NCBI RefSeq assembly: GCF_900156165.1
Contig: NZ_FTMY01000010.1
Location: 62,001 to 126,000 of the forward strand
From: Pseudacidovorax sp. RU35E
GTDB lineage: Bacteria > Pseudomonadota > Gammaproteobacteria > Burkholderiales > Burkholderiaceae_C
DNA length: 64,000 bases
Direction of reading: 5' to 3'
The position numbers and the translations under genes are program-made. The notes under the pieces are model-generated. The model was not told where the DNA came from, did not search any database, and saw only the letters and a list, made by a program, of their open reading frames with translations. The stretch's first letter is position 1. Each line of letters begins with the position of its first letter. This document shows, piece by piece, positions 37,506 through 46,164 of this stretch.

Positions 37506-37787
37506 ATGAGCACCACCCGCATCACCGACAGCGGCGAAGGCACCCGCCCCACGACCGATGGCGCCGCCAGCAACCTCGGCGCCGCCAAGGGCTACCCCGA
37601 TGGCGACACCGTGAAACCCGGACCGCATGAGCGGATGATGGACAAGCGCCAGAACGCCGAGGCGGCCGAACACGACGGCGCGGCCCCGTGGGGCGTGCGC
37701 GAATCGATGCGCCCCAACCCCAACACCGAGCCCCCGCCCTGGCCCGGCAAGACGCGCACGGGCCGCCAGGCGCCTCCGGGACGTTGA
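37506..37787 (+). CDS. Small hydrophilic protein
   Basis: A 93-residue polar protein (ITDSGEGTRPTTDGAASNLG, ending PPPWPGKTRTGRQAPPGR) with the sequence HERMMDKRQNAEAAEHDG in the middle. AGGAG lies 7 bases before the ATG, a strong ribosome site. No membrane or signal segment. The 234 bp before it hold no other gene. Function unknown; likely stress-related by composition and company only. Confidence 0.6.
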   Translation: MSTTRITDSGEGTRPTTDGAASNLGAAKGYPDGDTVKPGPHERMMDKRQNAEAAEHDGAAPWGVRESMRPNPNTEPPPWPGKTRTGRQAPPGR

Positions 37788-37879
37788 CACTGGCATCACC
37801 GCGAGGCCGGGCGTTCCCAGGTTGCGCGTCCCGGGTTGCTCCTGTGGAGCGACGGCCTGACGCGCACTAGCATGCGGCG

Positions 37880-38806
37880 ATGGACCTCCGGCAGCTGCGC
37901 TACTTCGTCGCCCTGGCCACGCAGAAGAACTACGGCAAGGCCGCCGGGGTGCTGCATGTCACCCAGCCTGCATTGAGCCGTCAGATTCAGTTGCTTGAAG
38001 AAGAGCTGGGCGTGCGGCTCTTCGAGCGCCACGCCCGGGGCGCCGCCCCCACGGAGGAGGCCGAGCTTCTGCTCGAGCGCTCGCTCTTCCTTCTGCGCTA
38101 CGCCGAGCAGATGAAGGTCGACCTGCTGGCACGCCAGCGCGATCCCCGAGGGCCGGTGGCCGTCGGTCTGTCGCCCGGGTTGGCCCAGCAACTCGGGGTG
38201 CTGCTCACGACCGCGGTGCTGGCCCAGTATCCCGAGGTGCGGCTTCGCATCGTCGAAGGCTTTGCGCCCTCGCTGCAGGCGATGCTGGCCGAGGGGGACG
38301 TGGACATCGCTCTGCTGATCGAGCCCGTCGAGCGCCGCAACGTCAACATGGTGGCGCTGCTCAAGGAAAAGATCTGCCTCATCGGCAAGGCCGACGACCC
38401 GCGGCTCAAGCGCTCACGTGTGCGCATACGGGACCTCGCGGGCGTGCCGCTCGTGCTCACCGGCCTCGTGAAGTCGGGCGTGCGCCTCGAGCTCGAAGCG
38501 GCAGCCGCCAGAGCACGCATCGAACTGGCGCATCAGGTCGAGGTCGAGACGGCCGAGGTGGCGCGCCGCCTAGTGCTGGCCGGTGTCGGCGTGACGGCGC
38601 ACTTCGCCGCGGCGGTGAAAGAGGACATCGCCGAAGGGCGGCTGCGTGCGGTGCCCATCGAGGGGCTCTATCTGCACCGCGTCATCGCCCGTGCCGCAGA
38701 CCGTCCGACCTCCCGCGCCACGGCGTGCGTGATGCAGGTGGTGCGCACCGTGATCGAAGCGCACGTAGGCGAAGGCCACTGGCCCAACGCCGAACTCGTC
38801 GGCTGA
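37880..38806 (+). CDS. LysR-family transcriptional regulator (CbbR/BenM-like subgroup)
   Basis: LTTR of 308 residues beginning MDLRQLRYFVALATQKNYGK, with the HTH VLHVTQPALSRQIQLLEEEL. This is the N-terminal pattern of regulators of aromatic-acid degradation and of nitrogen-assimilation types (Cbl/NAC-like). It is transcribed in the same direction as the downstream Bug/monooxygenase cassette, with a 133-bp gap holding a dyad, and is the likely activator of that cassette. Confidence 0.88.
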   Translation: MDLRQLRYFVALATQKNYGKAAGVLHVTQPALSRQIQLLEEELGVRLFERHARGAAPTEEAELLLERSLFLLRYAEQMKVDLLARQRDPRGPVAVGLSPGLAQQLGVLLTTAVLAQYPEVRLRIVEGFAPSLQAMLAEGDVDIALLIEPVERRNVNMVALLKEKICLIGKADDPRLKRSRVRIRDLAGVPLVLTGLVKSGVRLELEAAAARARIELAHQVEVETAEVARRLVLAGVGVTAHFAAAVKEDIAEGRLRAVPIEGLYLHRVIARAADRPTSRATACVMQVVRTVIEAHVGEGHWPNAELVG

Positions 38807-38895
38807 ACGCCCGCGCCGCGATGCCGGCGCCTTATGGCTCCAATCAGAAGATGCATTTGGACGAACAGCAGCGGCCCGCCTAGTCTTCGCTCGTG

Positions 38896-38916
38896 CCGGC
38901 ACCTCGTACGTGCCGG
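38896..38916. promoter_or_regulatory. Inverted repeat before the Bug/monooxygenase operon
   Basis: CCGGCAC (38896-38902) and GTGCCGG (38910-38916) form a perfect dyad with a 7-bp spacer, 24 bp before the Bug start. A weak -35/-10 pair (TTGGAC 38857, TAGTCT 38881) precedes it. It could be an LTTR operator or a short RNA stem in the leader. Confidence 0.35.
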
Positions 38917-38939
38917 TCGCCAACGACAGGAGACAACCC

Positions 38940-39902
38940 ATGCCCATCGACCGTCGCGCGCTGCTGCGCGCGCTAGCCGCCGCCTCGCTCGCCCCGCCCC
39001 TGGCCAGGGCACAGGATTCCGCGCCCTTGCGCATCGTCGTGCCCTTCAGCGCCGGCAGCGGCACCGACATCACGGCCCGCAGCCTGGCCGACACCATCAA
39101 CCGCAGCAGTGGCCGGACCGTCATCGTGGACAACAAGGGCGGCGCCGGGGGCGTGCTGGGCGCACTGGAGGTGGCGCGGGCAAAGCCGGACGGCAACACG
39201 GTGCTCTACACCACGGGCGGCTTCACCACCAACGCGGTGCTGGTCAAAAAGCTGCCGTTCGATCCCATCGCCGACTTCACGCCCGTCACCCGGCTGCTGC
39301 GCTCTTCCGGCTTCGCGCTGATCGTCCCGAGCAACTCGCCCTACCGGCAACTGGAGGACTTCGTCGCGGCAGCGCGCGCCCGCCCGGGGCGGTTGAGCTT
39401 CGGCTCATCGGGCGTCGGCAACACCACCCATGTGATGGGCGTGCTGTTCTGCCGCGGGGTGGGCGTGGACCTGCTGCATGTGCCCTTCAAGGGCACGCCG
39501 ACGACCGACCTGATCGCCGGCACCGTGGACTGCGCCTTCCTGTCGCCCACGGTGGCGGCGGCCCAGCTCAAGGCCGGCCAGCTGCGGGCACTGGGCATCT
39601 CGGGGCCCACCCGCGCCCCGACCCTGCCCGACGTGCGCACCTTCGAGGAGGCGGGCCTGACGGTGCAGGACATTCCCGCGTGGACCGGCGTCTGGGCGCC
39701 GGCGCACCTGCCGCCGCCCTTGCTCGAGGGGCTGCACCGCACCTTCACCCAGGCGCTGGCCGTGCCTGCCTTCGCTGCCTTCCTGCGCGAGAACGGTGGC
39801 GAGCCCGACGGCCAGCGACCGGATGCCTTCAAGGCCTACAGCGACGGCGAGATCGCCCGCTACCGGCGCCTGCTGCCGCCGCTGGGCATCGAGATGGGCT
39901 GA
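38940..39902 (+). CDS. Bug-family tripartite tricarboxylate transporter binding protein
   Basis: Periplasmic binding protein of 320 residues. Signal with twin arginine-like RRALLRALAAASLAPPLARA, then LRIVVPFSAGSGTDITARSL, KPDGNTVLYTTGG and LLHVPFKGTPTTDLIAGTVD of the Bug fold. No TctA/TctB genes nearby. First gene of a run with a hydrolase, a flavin monooxygenase and a VOC protein, so its ligand may be the aromatic or organic acid those enzymes use. Confidence 0.9.
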   Translation: MPIDRRALLRALAAASLAPPLARAQDSAPLRIVVPFSAGSGTDITARSLADTINRSSGRTVIVDNKGGAGGVLGALEVARAKPDGNTVLYTTGGFTTNAVLVKKLPFDPIADFTPVTRLLRSSGFALIVPSNSPYRQLEDFVAAARARPGRLSFGSSGVGNTTHVMGVLFCRGVGVDLLHVPFKGTPTTDLIAGTVDCAFLSPTVAAAQLKAGQLRALGISGPTRAPTLPDVRTFEEAGLTVQDIPAWTGVWAPAHLPPPLLEGLHRTFTQALAVPAFAAFLRENGGEPDGQRPDAFKAYSDGEIARYRRLLPPLGIEMG

Positions 39903-39908
39903 ACCACG

Positions 39909-40697
39909 ATGCCCGAGTCCATGGCCCTGCGCGGCACCCGCACCGCCTTCGAGCTGGCCGGCCACGGCCCTGCCCTGCTGATGCTGCATGGCGCGGAAGG
40001 CAGCCGCCGGCAGTTCGCCACCATCCGTGCTCACCTGCAGTCGCACTTCACGGTACTGACCTACGACCAGCGCGACTGCGGCGACACCCACAACCCCGAG
40101 GTCCCCGCGACCCTGGCCGACCTGGCCGACGACGCGCAGGCGCTTATGGCTGCGCTGGGCATCCCGAGGGCCCATGTGTTCGGCACCTCCCTGGGCGGCC
40201 GCGTGGCCCAGACATTGGCACTTCGGCATCCGGCAGCGATCGACCATCTGGTGCTGTCCAGCACATGGCCCTTGCCCGTGGATCTGGCGGCCGAGAACCC
40301 GGAGGCGGTCGCCGCCACCGCGCAGCTGCGTGCCGGCCTGCCCGCGACGGCCGAGCAGCTCGCCGGCTATTTCTATCCCGCGCACCATCTCGCTGCCCAT
40401 CCGCAGGCGCGGCAACACTTCGCGGCGGCACCGCCGCGCTCGGCGCGGTCGGAGCGCCGCTTCCTCACCGCCCGCGACATGCCGGCGCTCGATCCCTCGC
40501 ACATTGCAGCACCGACGCTGGTGATCGCCGGCGCGCTGGATGCGCTGGTTCCGGCGCAGTTGAGCCTCGCGCTGTCGCGGTCCATCCCCGGTGCACGCAC
40601 AGCCATCCTGCCCGAGGTGGGGCATCTGGGCGTCGCCCAGGCCCCGGAGGCGGTGGCCCGGCTGGTGATCGACTTCGCCACGGGTGCGCCGGCATGA
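39909..40697 (+). CDS. Alpha/beta hydrolase
   Basis: Hydrolase-fold protein of 262 residues with oxyanion-hole loop LMLHGAEGSRRQF, nucleophile elbow GTSLGGR (Ser near residue 95), acid residue in VIAGALDALVPA and catalytic His in VGHLGVAQAPE. Similar enzymes are 3-oxoadipate enol-lactonases and meta-cleavage hydrolases; which one is not clear from motifs. It starts 6 bp after the Bug gene and is followed by the monooxygenase gene after 46 bp. Confidence 0.87.
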   Translation: MPESMALRGTRTAFELAGHGPALLMLHGAEGSRRQFATIRAHLQSHFTVLTYDQRDCGDTHNPEVPATLADLADDAQALMAALGIPRAHVFGTSLGGRVAQTLALRHPAAIDHLVLSSTWPLPVDLAAENPEAVAATAQLRAGLPATAEQLAGYFYPAHHLAAHPQARQHFAAAPPRSARSERRFLTARDMPALDPSHIAAPTLVIAGALDALVPAQLSLALSRSIPGARTAILPEVGHLGVAQAPEAVARLVIDFATGAPA

Positions 40698-40743
40698 ATC
40701 CATCCACCCGCTTCGCGCCCGCTGGCGCATGGAGTTCCTCTCG

Positions 40744-42351
40744 ATGATCGATGTCCCTGTTCTCATCGTCGGTGGCGGCCCTGTGGGACTGACCGCCTCG
40801 ATCTACCTGTCGCACTTCGGCATCCCGTCGCTGCTGGTCGAGCGCCATCCGGGCACGGCCGTGCTGCCCAAGGCCCGCGCCCTCAATGCCCGCACCATGG
40901 AGATGTACCGCCAGATCGGCCTGGAACGCGCGATCCGCGGCGCGGGCATGCCGGAGCGCTTCGGCCACATGGTGATGTGGGCTGAAAGCCTGGCCGGTGC
41001 CGAGATCAAACGCCTGGAGCCGGCGCGCGGTGCTGCGAGCCAGGCCCTGTCCGTCACCAGCAACTGCGGTTGCTCGCAGGACATGCTGGAGCCGGTACTG
41101 CGCGAGCGGGCCGAGGCGGCAGGCGCGGGCCGCGTGCGCTTCGGCACCCAGCTCGTCGAACTGCAATGCCACGACACGGGCGTCGTCGCGCGCATCCGCG
41201 ATGGCGCAGGGCAGGAGGAAGAGGTGTCGGCGCGCTACCTCATCGCTGCAGATGGCGCGCAGAGCCCGATCCGCCAGCAGTTGGGCATCGAACGCGACGG
41301 GCAACGCGACGTCTACGACAGCGTCAACATCCACTGCCGGGTCGATCTCACCCGCTGGATCGACGACCGTCCGGCCGGGCTGTACCTGATCGAGCAGCCC
41401 GAACTGCGCGGCACGTTCATGACCATCAACGGCACGGACCGCTGGGGCTTTCTGGTGACCTCGCTGTCGCACTATGGCTACACGCCGGAGCAGTTCACAC
41501 CCGGCTTCTGCACCGAGGTGATCCGGCGCGCCGTGGGATGCCAGGACCTGGCGGTCGAGGTGCTGGGCGTCGGCGCATGGAAAGCCTCGGCCCTCGTGGC
41601 CCGCCAGTACCGGCAGGGGGCCGTGTTCCTGGCAGGCGATGCGGCCCACGAGATGCCGCCCACGGGCGGCTTCGGTCTCAACACCGGGGTGCAGGACACC
41701 CAGAACCTGGCGTGGAAGCTGGCCGCCGTGCTCAAGGGCGACGCGGGCGAGGCGCTGCTGGACACCTACGACGCCGAGCGCCGGCCAGTCGGCCAGGCGG
41801 TCACCCACTCCAGCCTGCTCAATGCCCTGTCCATGGGCCGTACGGCCCGGCAGCAGGAAGCGGTGCTGCCGCGCAAGGAGTTCCTCAACGAGGTGGGACT
41901 GATCTTCGGCGCCCATTACCGGTCGGCGGCGATGGTCGACGATGGGAGCCGGCCGGCGGTGGACGACGCCGTGCTCCAGTACGTGCCCAGCGCCACGCCA
42001 GGTTGCCGCGCTCCGCATGTGCCGTTGACACGCGACGGTCGATCGCTGTCGACGCTGGACCTGTTCGGCCGCGAGTTCGTCCTGCTCACCGGCCCGCACG
42101 GCATGCCGTGGCACGAGGCGGCGGCACGCTTGCGGCCTTCGCTCGTCGGCTTCGTCATCGGCCAGCATCTGCAGGACGAGAACGGCCGGTTTCTGCGCAG
42201 CTATGGCCTCGCACCCGGCGGCGCGGTGCTGGTGCGGCCCGACGGCTATGTGGGCTGGCGCGCGGCCGACGCGGTGGACGACCCTGCGGCCGAGTTGGCG
42301 GAGGCCCTGGATCGGGCGCTGTGCCGTGAGAGCTTTGGGGGCGGGGCGTGA
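40744..42351 (+). CDS. FAD-dependent aromatic monooxygenase (PheA/TfdB/MhpA family)
   Basis: Flavoprotein hydroxylase of 535 residues. FAD-binding GxGxxG variant is VPVLIVGGGPVGLTAS at the N-terminus, then the DG motif YLIAADGAQSPIRQQLG and the second FAD motif GDAAHEMPPTGGFGLNTGVQ; the C-terminal thioredoxin-like domain (from about 400) is intact. The family adds one oxygen to phenols or 3-(hydroxyphenyl) acids using NAD(P)H. GGAG nine bases before ATG 40744 decides the start; the frame is open 20 codons further. Its TGA overlaps the GTG of the VOC gene. Confidence 0.92.
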   Translation: MIDVPVLIVGGGPVGLTASIYLSHFGIPSLLVERHPGTAVLPKARALNARTMEMYRQIGLERAIRGAGMPERFGHMVMWAESLAGAEIKRLEPARGAASQALSVTSNCGCSQDMLEPVLRERAEAAGAGRVRFGTQLVELQCHDTGVVARIRDGAGQEEEVSARYLIAADGAQSPIRQQLGIERDGQRDVYDSVNIHCRVDLTRWIDDRPAGLYLIEQPELRGTFMTINGTDRWGFLVTSLSHYGYTPEQFTPGFCTEVIRRAVGCQDLAVEVLGVGAWKASALVARQYRQGAVFLAGDAAHEMPPTGGFGLNTGVQDTQNLAWKLAAVLKGDAGEALLDTYDAERRPVGQAVTHSSLLNALSMGRTARQQEAVLPRKEFLNEVGLIFGAHYRSAAMVDDGSRPAVDDAVLQYVPSATPGCRAPHVPLTRDGRSLSTLDLFGREFVLLTGPHGMPWHEAAARLRPSLVGFVIGQHLQDENGRFLRSYGLAPGGAVLVRPDGYVGWRAADAVDDPAAELAEALDRALCRESFGGGA

Positions 42352-42767
42352 ACGCCGCAATCTCGGCCCTCCACCACTTCACAGTGGGATGCGCACCTGG
42401 CGACCTGCCCGTGCTGCTCGACTTCTACACGCGGGTGCTGGGCCTGAAAGAGGGCTTCCGGCCCGGCCTGCGCCACCCGGGTCACTGGCTCTACGTGGGC
42501 GACCAGGCCATCATCCACCTCAACGCGCTGCGCTCCAGCACGCCGGCCCGCAGCGGCGGCGCGCTCGACCACGTCGCGCTCAAGGCCGAAGGCCTGGACG
42601 GCACGCGACGGGCGTTGAAGGCAGCGCAGGTGCCGTTCACCGAAGCGCCCTTGTACGGCACCCACCTTCACCAGGTGTTCGTGGAAGACCCACTGGGCCT
42701 GAAGGTCGAACTGAACTTCGATCTCACCCAGGAAGAGGCGCACGGCGGACAGCCCGACGCGCCCTGA
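42348..42767 (+). CDS. VOC-family (glyoxalase/extradiol dioxygenase-like) protein
   Basis: A 139-residue single-domain VOC protein with a GTG start overlapping the monooxygenase stop (GTGA). Candidate metal ligands are His in LHHFTVG, His in GALDHVALKAEG and Glu in DPLGLKVELNFD, the H/H/E set of metal-dependent VOC enzymes. Coupled to a ring hydroxylase it could cleave the hydroxylated product, or it could be a glyoxalase or epimerase-like enzyme. It converges on the YciE-like gene. Confidence 0.85.
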   Translation: MNAAISALHHFTVGCAPGDLPVLLDFYTRVLGLKEGFRPGLRHPGHWLYVGDQAIIHLNALRSSTPARSGGALDHVALKAEGLDGTRRALKAAQVPFTEAPLYGTHLHQVFVEDPLGLKVELNFDLTQEEAHGGQPDAP

Positions 42768-42791
42768 GACACGGGCCGCGCGCGGTGGGCT

Positions 42792-43301
42792 TCACCGCTT
42801 GGCGTCGGCGCCCGCGCCCTGCGACAGCACCAGGAACTCCTGCGTCAGCACGCCCAGGCGCTCGCCCAGCCAGGCAGCCGTGGCCTCTTCCTGACGGAGG
42901 ATGTCCTCGCAGACCTGGCGGGTCTGCGTGTCCTGCGCCATGTCGGCCGCAGCCACCAGGATGCGGTACGTGGCCACCTCGAAGTGCTCGAAGGCATAGC
43001 AACTCATGGCCACCTTCATCACCTCGTCGTCGGCCATCCGGGCGCCCAGACCCTGCACCATGGCACCCATCTTGGCGGCCATGTCCTTCATGCTGGAGGT
43101 GTCGCCGCCGCGGCGCTGGATGCACTCGCGCAGCATTCGCGCCTGCTCGCGCGTCTCCTGCAGATGCGCCTGCATCTTGGCCTTGAGTTCGGGATAGTTC
43201 TGCAGCCGGTCGCTGGCGGTCTGCAGCATGGTCTCTGCCTGCTCTTCCATCGCATGGGCGTCGCGCAGCCAGTCCAACAGATGGTCGGCGGGTTGGGTCA
43301 T
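42792..43301 (-). CDS. Ferritin-fold DUF892 protein (YciE/YciF-like)
   Basis: Four-helix-bundle protein of 169 residues, beginning MTQPADHLLDWLRDAHAMEE, the hallmark of the YciE/YciF (DUF892) group; Glu and His of the helices (MEEQAETML, FEHFEVATYRIL, LRQEEATAAWL) can form a di-metal site. YciF-like proteins are induced by osmotic and general stress, often beside manganese catalase, as here. CAGGAG eight bases upstream supports ATG 43301; an in-frame ATG at 43451 would add a polar 50-residue leader. Confidence 0.85.
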   Translation of the reverse strand: MTQPADHLLDWLRDAHAMEEQAETMLQTASDRLQNYPELKAKMQAHLQETREQARMLRECIQRRGGDTSSMKDMAAKMGAMVQGLGARMADDEVMKVAMSCYAFEHFEVATYRILVAAADMAQDTQTRQVCEDILRQEEATAAWLGERLGVLTQEFLVLSQGAGADAKR

Positions 43302-43723
43302 CGAAAAGCTCCTGGTAGGGGATGAAGAAAGAGATTCAGCCAGCGCGCCGCCGGCTTCGAGTCCGTCGAGCGAGGCACCCGGGTCCTCCTCACCAACGGC
43401 CGACTCGCGCGCCAGGTCCGTGCCGAACGCCTTGCCAGAGTGGGAGTTCATGGGATGCGTCCTGTGGGAAGTCGAAACGCCCACCCTGCGGTGCAGCGGC
43501 CCCACGGCTGTAGGAAGAGTCCCGGCACCCGGCCGGCGAGACACGCGGGCGCCTATGGCGAAGACCGCCGACGGAGAGCCCTGCCGCCGCGCGGCTGTGC
43601 GCTCCCACTCCCGCCTGGGCCTCCACCTACACCTTCGCCGACAGGGGCTGCGAACGCTGAGCGCTGGCGTCCTCGCATCGACGGGGGCCCTCCAACCCCA
43701 ACCACCCCACAGGAGTCTTCTTC
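43302..43723. other. Divergent gap between the YciE-like gene and manganese catalase
   Basis: A 422-bp stretch that must hold the two divergent promoters. An in-frame extension of the YciE-like gene reaches ATG 43451 and may be translated. No consensus -35/-10 pair, terminator or RNA stands out. CAGGAG precedes the catalase start by 14 bases; the part between 43452 and 43700 shows nothing recognisable. Confidence 0.5.
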
Positions 43724-44623
43724 ATGTTCTCGCACAACAAGCGACTGCAGTACACCGTGCACGTCAGCATGCCCAACCCTGGCCTCGCCAACCTCATGCT
43801 GGAGCAGTTCGGCGGCCCGCAGGGCGAACTCGCCGCAGCCTGCCGCTACTTCACCCAGGCCATCGCAGAAGACGATCCCGGTCGCAAGGACATGCTGTTC
43901 GACATCGCCACCGAAGAGCTGAGCCACCTGGAGGTGATCGGCAACCTCGTGTGCATGCTCAACAAGGGCGCCAAAGGCCGGCTGGCCGAGGGCGTGGACG
44001 AGCAGGGCGACCTCTATCGCTCGATCACCGGCGCCGGCAATGACAGCCACCTCACGCAGGTGCTCTACGGCGGCGGCGCGCCACTGGTCAACTCGGCAGG
44101 CGTGCCCTGGACGGCCGCCTACGTCGACACCATCGGCGAGCCCACCGCCGACCTGCGCTCCAACATCGCAGCCGAGGCCCGCGCCAAGATCGTCTACGAG
44201 CGTCTCATCAACCTCACCGAGGACCCGGGCGTGAAGGACGCCCTCACCTTCCTGATGACGCGCGAAGTGGCGCACCAGAAGTCCTTCGAGAAGGCGCTCT
44301 ACAGCATCGAGCCGAACTTCCCCCCGGGCAAGCTGCCGGGCGACCCGCGCTTCACGAGCGTGTACTTCCGCATGTCCAAGGGCGAGGCCGACCTCAAGGG
44401 CCCGTGGAACGAAGGCCCAGACTGGGACTTCGTGCCGATGACGCAGGACTCGGCTCCCGTGGATGGACGCACGGGCTGGGCCTCCGTCGAACTCCCCGAA
44501 GGCGATGCGGAGCTGGTGCGTGCGATGGCCACGCGTACCCAGTCGCGCACCGACATCGATCCCACCACCGGTGCCGAGCTGGGCGCCGGCGTCACCCCGC
44601 CCCCGGCGGCCAAGAAGAAGTGA
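43724..44623 (+). CDS. Manganese catalase (non-haem)
   Basis: Dismutates hydrogen peroxide with a di-manganese centre. 299 residues. Ligands can be matched to the family: Glu35 (GPQGELAAA), Glu65 and His68 (TEELSHLE), Glu151 (AAEARAKIVYERL) and His184 (TREVAHQKSFE). The C-terminal tail (VTPPPAAKKK) is short and basic. First gene of a three-gene unit: its TGA overlaps the GTG of the cysteine hydrolase. Non-haem catalases of this type are often part of general stress regulons, together with YciE-like proteins. Confidence 0.93.
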   Translation: MFSHNKRLQYTVHVSMPNPGLANLMLEQFGGPQGELAAACRYFTQAIAEDDPGRKDMLFDIATEELSHLEVIGNLVCMLNKGAKGRLAEGVDEQGDLYRSITGAGNDSHLTQVLYGGGAPLVNSAGVPWTAAYVDTIGEPTADLRSNIAAEARAKIVYERLINLTEDPGVKDALTFLMTREVAHQKSFEKALYSIEPNFPPGKLPGDPRFTSVYFRMSKGEADLKGPWNEGPDWDFVPMTQDSAPVDGRTGWASVELPEGDAELVRAMATRTQSRTDIDPTTGAELGAGVTPPPAAKKK

Positions 44624-45255
44624 GCGCAGGGCGCGAAGCGGACGCGCCGGCACCGGGAGGCCTGGCGCTGGTCATCATCGACATGATCAGCGGCTGGGAC
44701 TTTCCGGATGCCGAGCACCTGCTGCCGCATGCCCAGCGTGTGGCCACCGAGATCGCCGGCCTGGCCCAGGCCTGCCGCGATCGAGGTGTGCCTGTCATCT
44801 ATGCCAACGACAACCGTGGCCGCTGGCGTTCGGACTTCAGGACGCTGGTCGAGCATGCACTGGGCCAGGACGGGCCGGGTGCCGAGATCGCCCGTCTGAT
44901 GCGTCCGCAGGAGCACGACTACTTCGTGCTCAAGCCCAAGCATTCCATCTTCCATGGCACGCCCATGCCCTTCCTGCTGCAGCACCTGAAGGTTCAACGC
45001 CTGGTGCTCGCCGGTGTCTCCAGCGACCAGTGCGTGCTGATGTCCGTGTCCGACGCGCGCATGCGCGAGCTGGACCCCATCGTGCCCGCCGACTGCTCCG
45101 CATCGCAGGGCGATGCCCGGCATCAGGTGCTGCTGCAGCAGTTGCGCGAGACCTGGAAGGTCGAGGCGCCGGACACCTGGCGCGCGATCTTCGAGGACGC
45201 GGCGCCTTCCTCCTCCCCTGAACCACCACCCCGCCAGGAGCCCTCCAATGACTGA
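44620..45255 (+). CDS. Isochorismatase-family cysteine hydrolase
   Basis: A 211-residue Rossmann-like hydrolase with the D-K-C triad: Asp21 (ALVIIDMISGW), Lys in VLKPKHSIF and Cys in SSDQCVLMSV. Family members hydrolyse amides such as nicotinamide or N-carbamoyl compounds; the substrate is unknown. GTG start overlaps the catalase stop and the end overlaps the SDR gene by 8 bp, so it is tightly coupled within the stress unit. The Pro-rich C-terminal tail is dispensable-looking. Confidence 0.85.
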   Translation: MSAGREADAPAPGGLALVIIDMISGWDFPDAEHLLPHAQRVATEIAGLAQACRDRGVPVIYANDNRGRWRSDFRTLVEHALGQDGPGAEIARLMRPQEHDYFVLKPKHSIFHGTPMPFLLQHLKVQRLVLAGVSSDQCVLMSVSDARMRELDPIVPADCSASQGDARHQVLLQQLRETWKVEAPDTWRAIFEDAAPSSSPEPPPRQEPSND

Positions 45256-46105
45256 ACCCAAACCGCAGGCCTCCACGCCGCCCCAGCAGCCGCCCGGCCT
45301 CGAATCGCGCATGACACCGCAGCCGGATTTCGGCGCCGACAGCTACCGCGGCAGCGGCAGGCTGCAGGGCAAGGTGGCGTTGATCACCGGTGGCGACAGC
45401 GGCATCGGCCGCGCTGTCGCCCTGGCCTTTGCGCGCGAAGGCGCCGACCTGCTCATCGCCTACCTGCCGGAAGAGGAAAGCGACGCCCGCGTCACCCGCG
45501 AATGGGTGCAGCGCGAAGGTCGCCAGTGCCTGGCCATTGCGGGCGACATCCGCAGCGAAGCGCATTGCCGGTCGCTGGTCGATGCCGTGGTACGTCAGTT
45601 CGGGCGGATCGACGTGCTCGTGAACAACGCAGCCTTCCAGATGAGCCACAAGTCGCTTCAGGAGCTGACCGAGGAAGAGATCGACCGCACCTTCCGCACC
45701 AACGTCTTCGCGATGTTCTTCCTCGCCAAGGCGGCTGTGCCGCACATGAAGCCCGGTGCCTCGATCATCAACACGGCGTCGATCAACGCCGACAAGCCCA
45801 ACGCCACGCTGGTGGCCTATGCGGCCACCAAGGGTGCGATCCAGAACCTCACCGGCGGCCTGGCCCAGTTGCTGGCCGAGCAGGGCATCCGCGTCAACTG
45901 CGTGGCGCCGGGGCCGGTATGGACACCGCTGATCCCCTCGACGATGCCGCCCGAGCAGGTCGCCAAATTCGGGCAGCAGACGCCGATGAAGCGCCCCGCC
46001 CAGCCCAAGGAGCTGCAGGCGGCCTACGTGATGCTGGCGTCGGATGAGGCGAGCTACATCTCGGGCGCCACGATCGCCGTCACCGGCGGCGTGCCGATGA
46101 TCTAG
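45248..46105 (+). CDS. SDR-family oxidoreductase (general stress protein 39-like)
   Basis: NAD(P)-dependent short-chain dehydrogenase of 285 residues with the N-terminal extension typical of the YhdF/YdaD/GSP39 group (PPGLESRMTPQPDFGADSYR). Cofactor loop TGGDSGIGRAVA, NNAA motif, catalytic Ser (NTASIN) and YAATKGA (Tyr/Lys) are present. In Bacillus these proteins belong to the sigma-B general stress regulon. It overlaps the cysteine hydrolase gene by 8 bp and completes the catalase unit. Confidence 0.92.
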   Translation: MTEPKPQASTPPQQPPGLESRMTPQPDFGADSYRGSGRLQGKVALITGGDSGIGRAVALAFAREGADLLIAYLPEEESDARVTREWVQREGRQCLAIAGDIRSEAHCRSLVDAVVRQFGRIDVLVNNAAFQMSHKSLQELTEEEIDRTFRTNVFAMFFLAKAAVPHMKPGASIINTASINADKPNATLVAYAATKGAIQNLTGGLAQLLAEQGIRVNCVAPGPVWTPLIPSTMPPEQVAKFGQQTPMKRPAQPKELQAAYVMLASDEASYISGATIAVTGGVPMI

Positions 46106-46164
46106 AGCGCATCCCTCGTTGGCAGGAGCAAGGTGACGAGCTGCGTCCGGACGACGAAGCCGCC

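Noticed and set aside
37312..37509. 65-codon frame in the gap before the 37506 gene
   Set aside because: No ribosome site; Cys/Arg/Pro-rich shadow-like composition overlapping the leader of 37506.
38821..38939. Small open frame before the Bug gene (from 38834)
   Set aside because: It runs through the Bug gene out of frame and has no ribosome site; the gap is better read as a promoter and operator.
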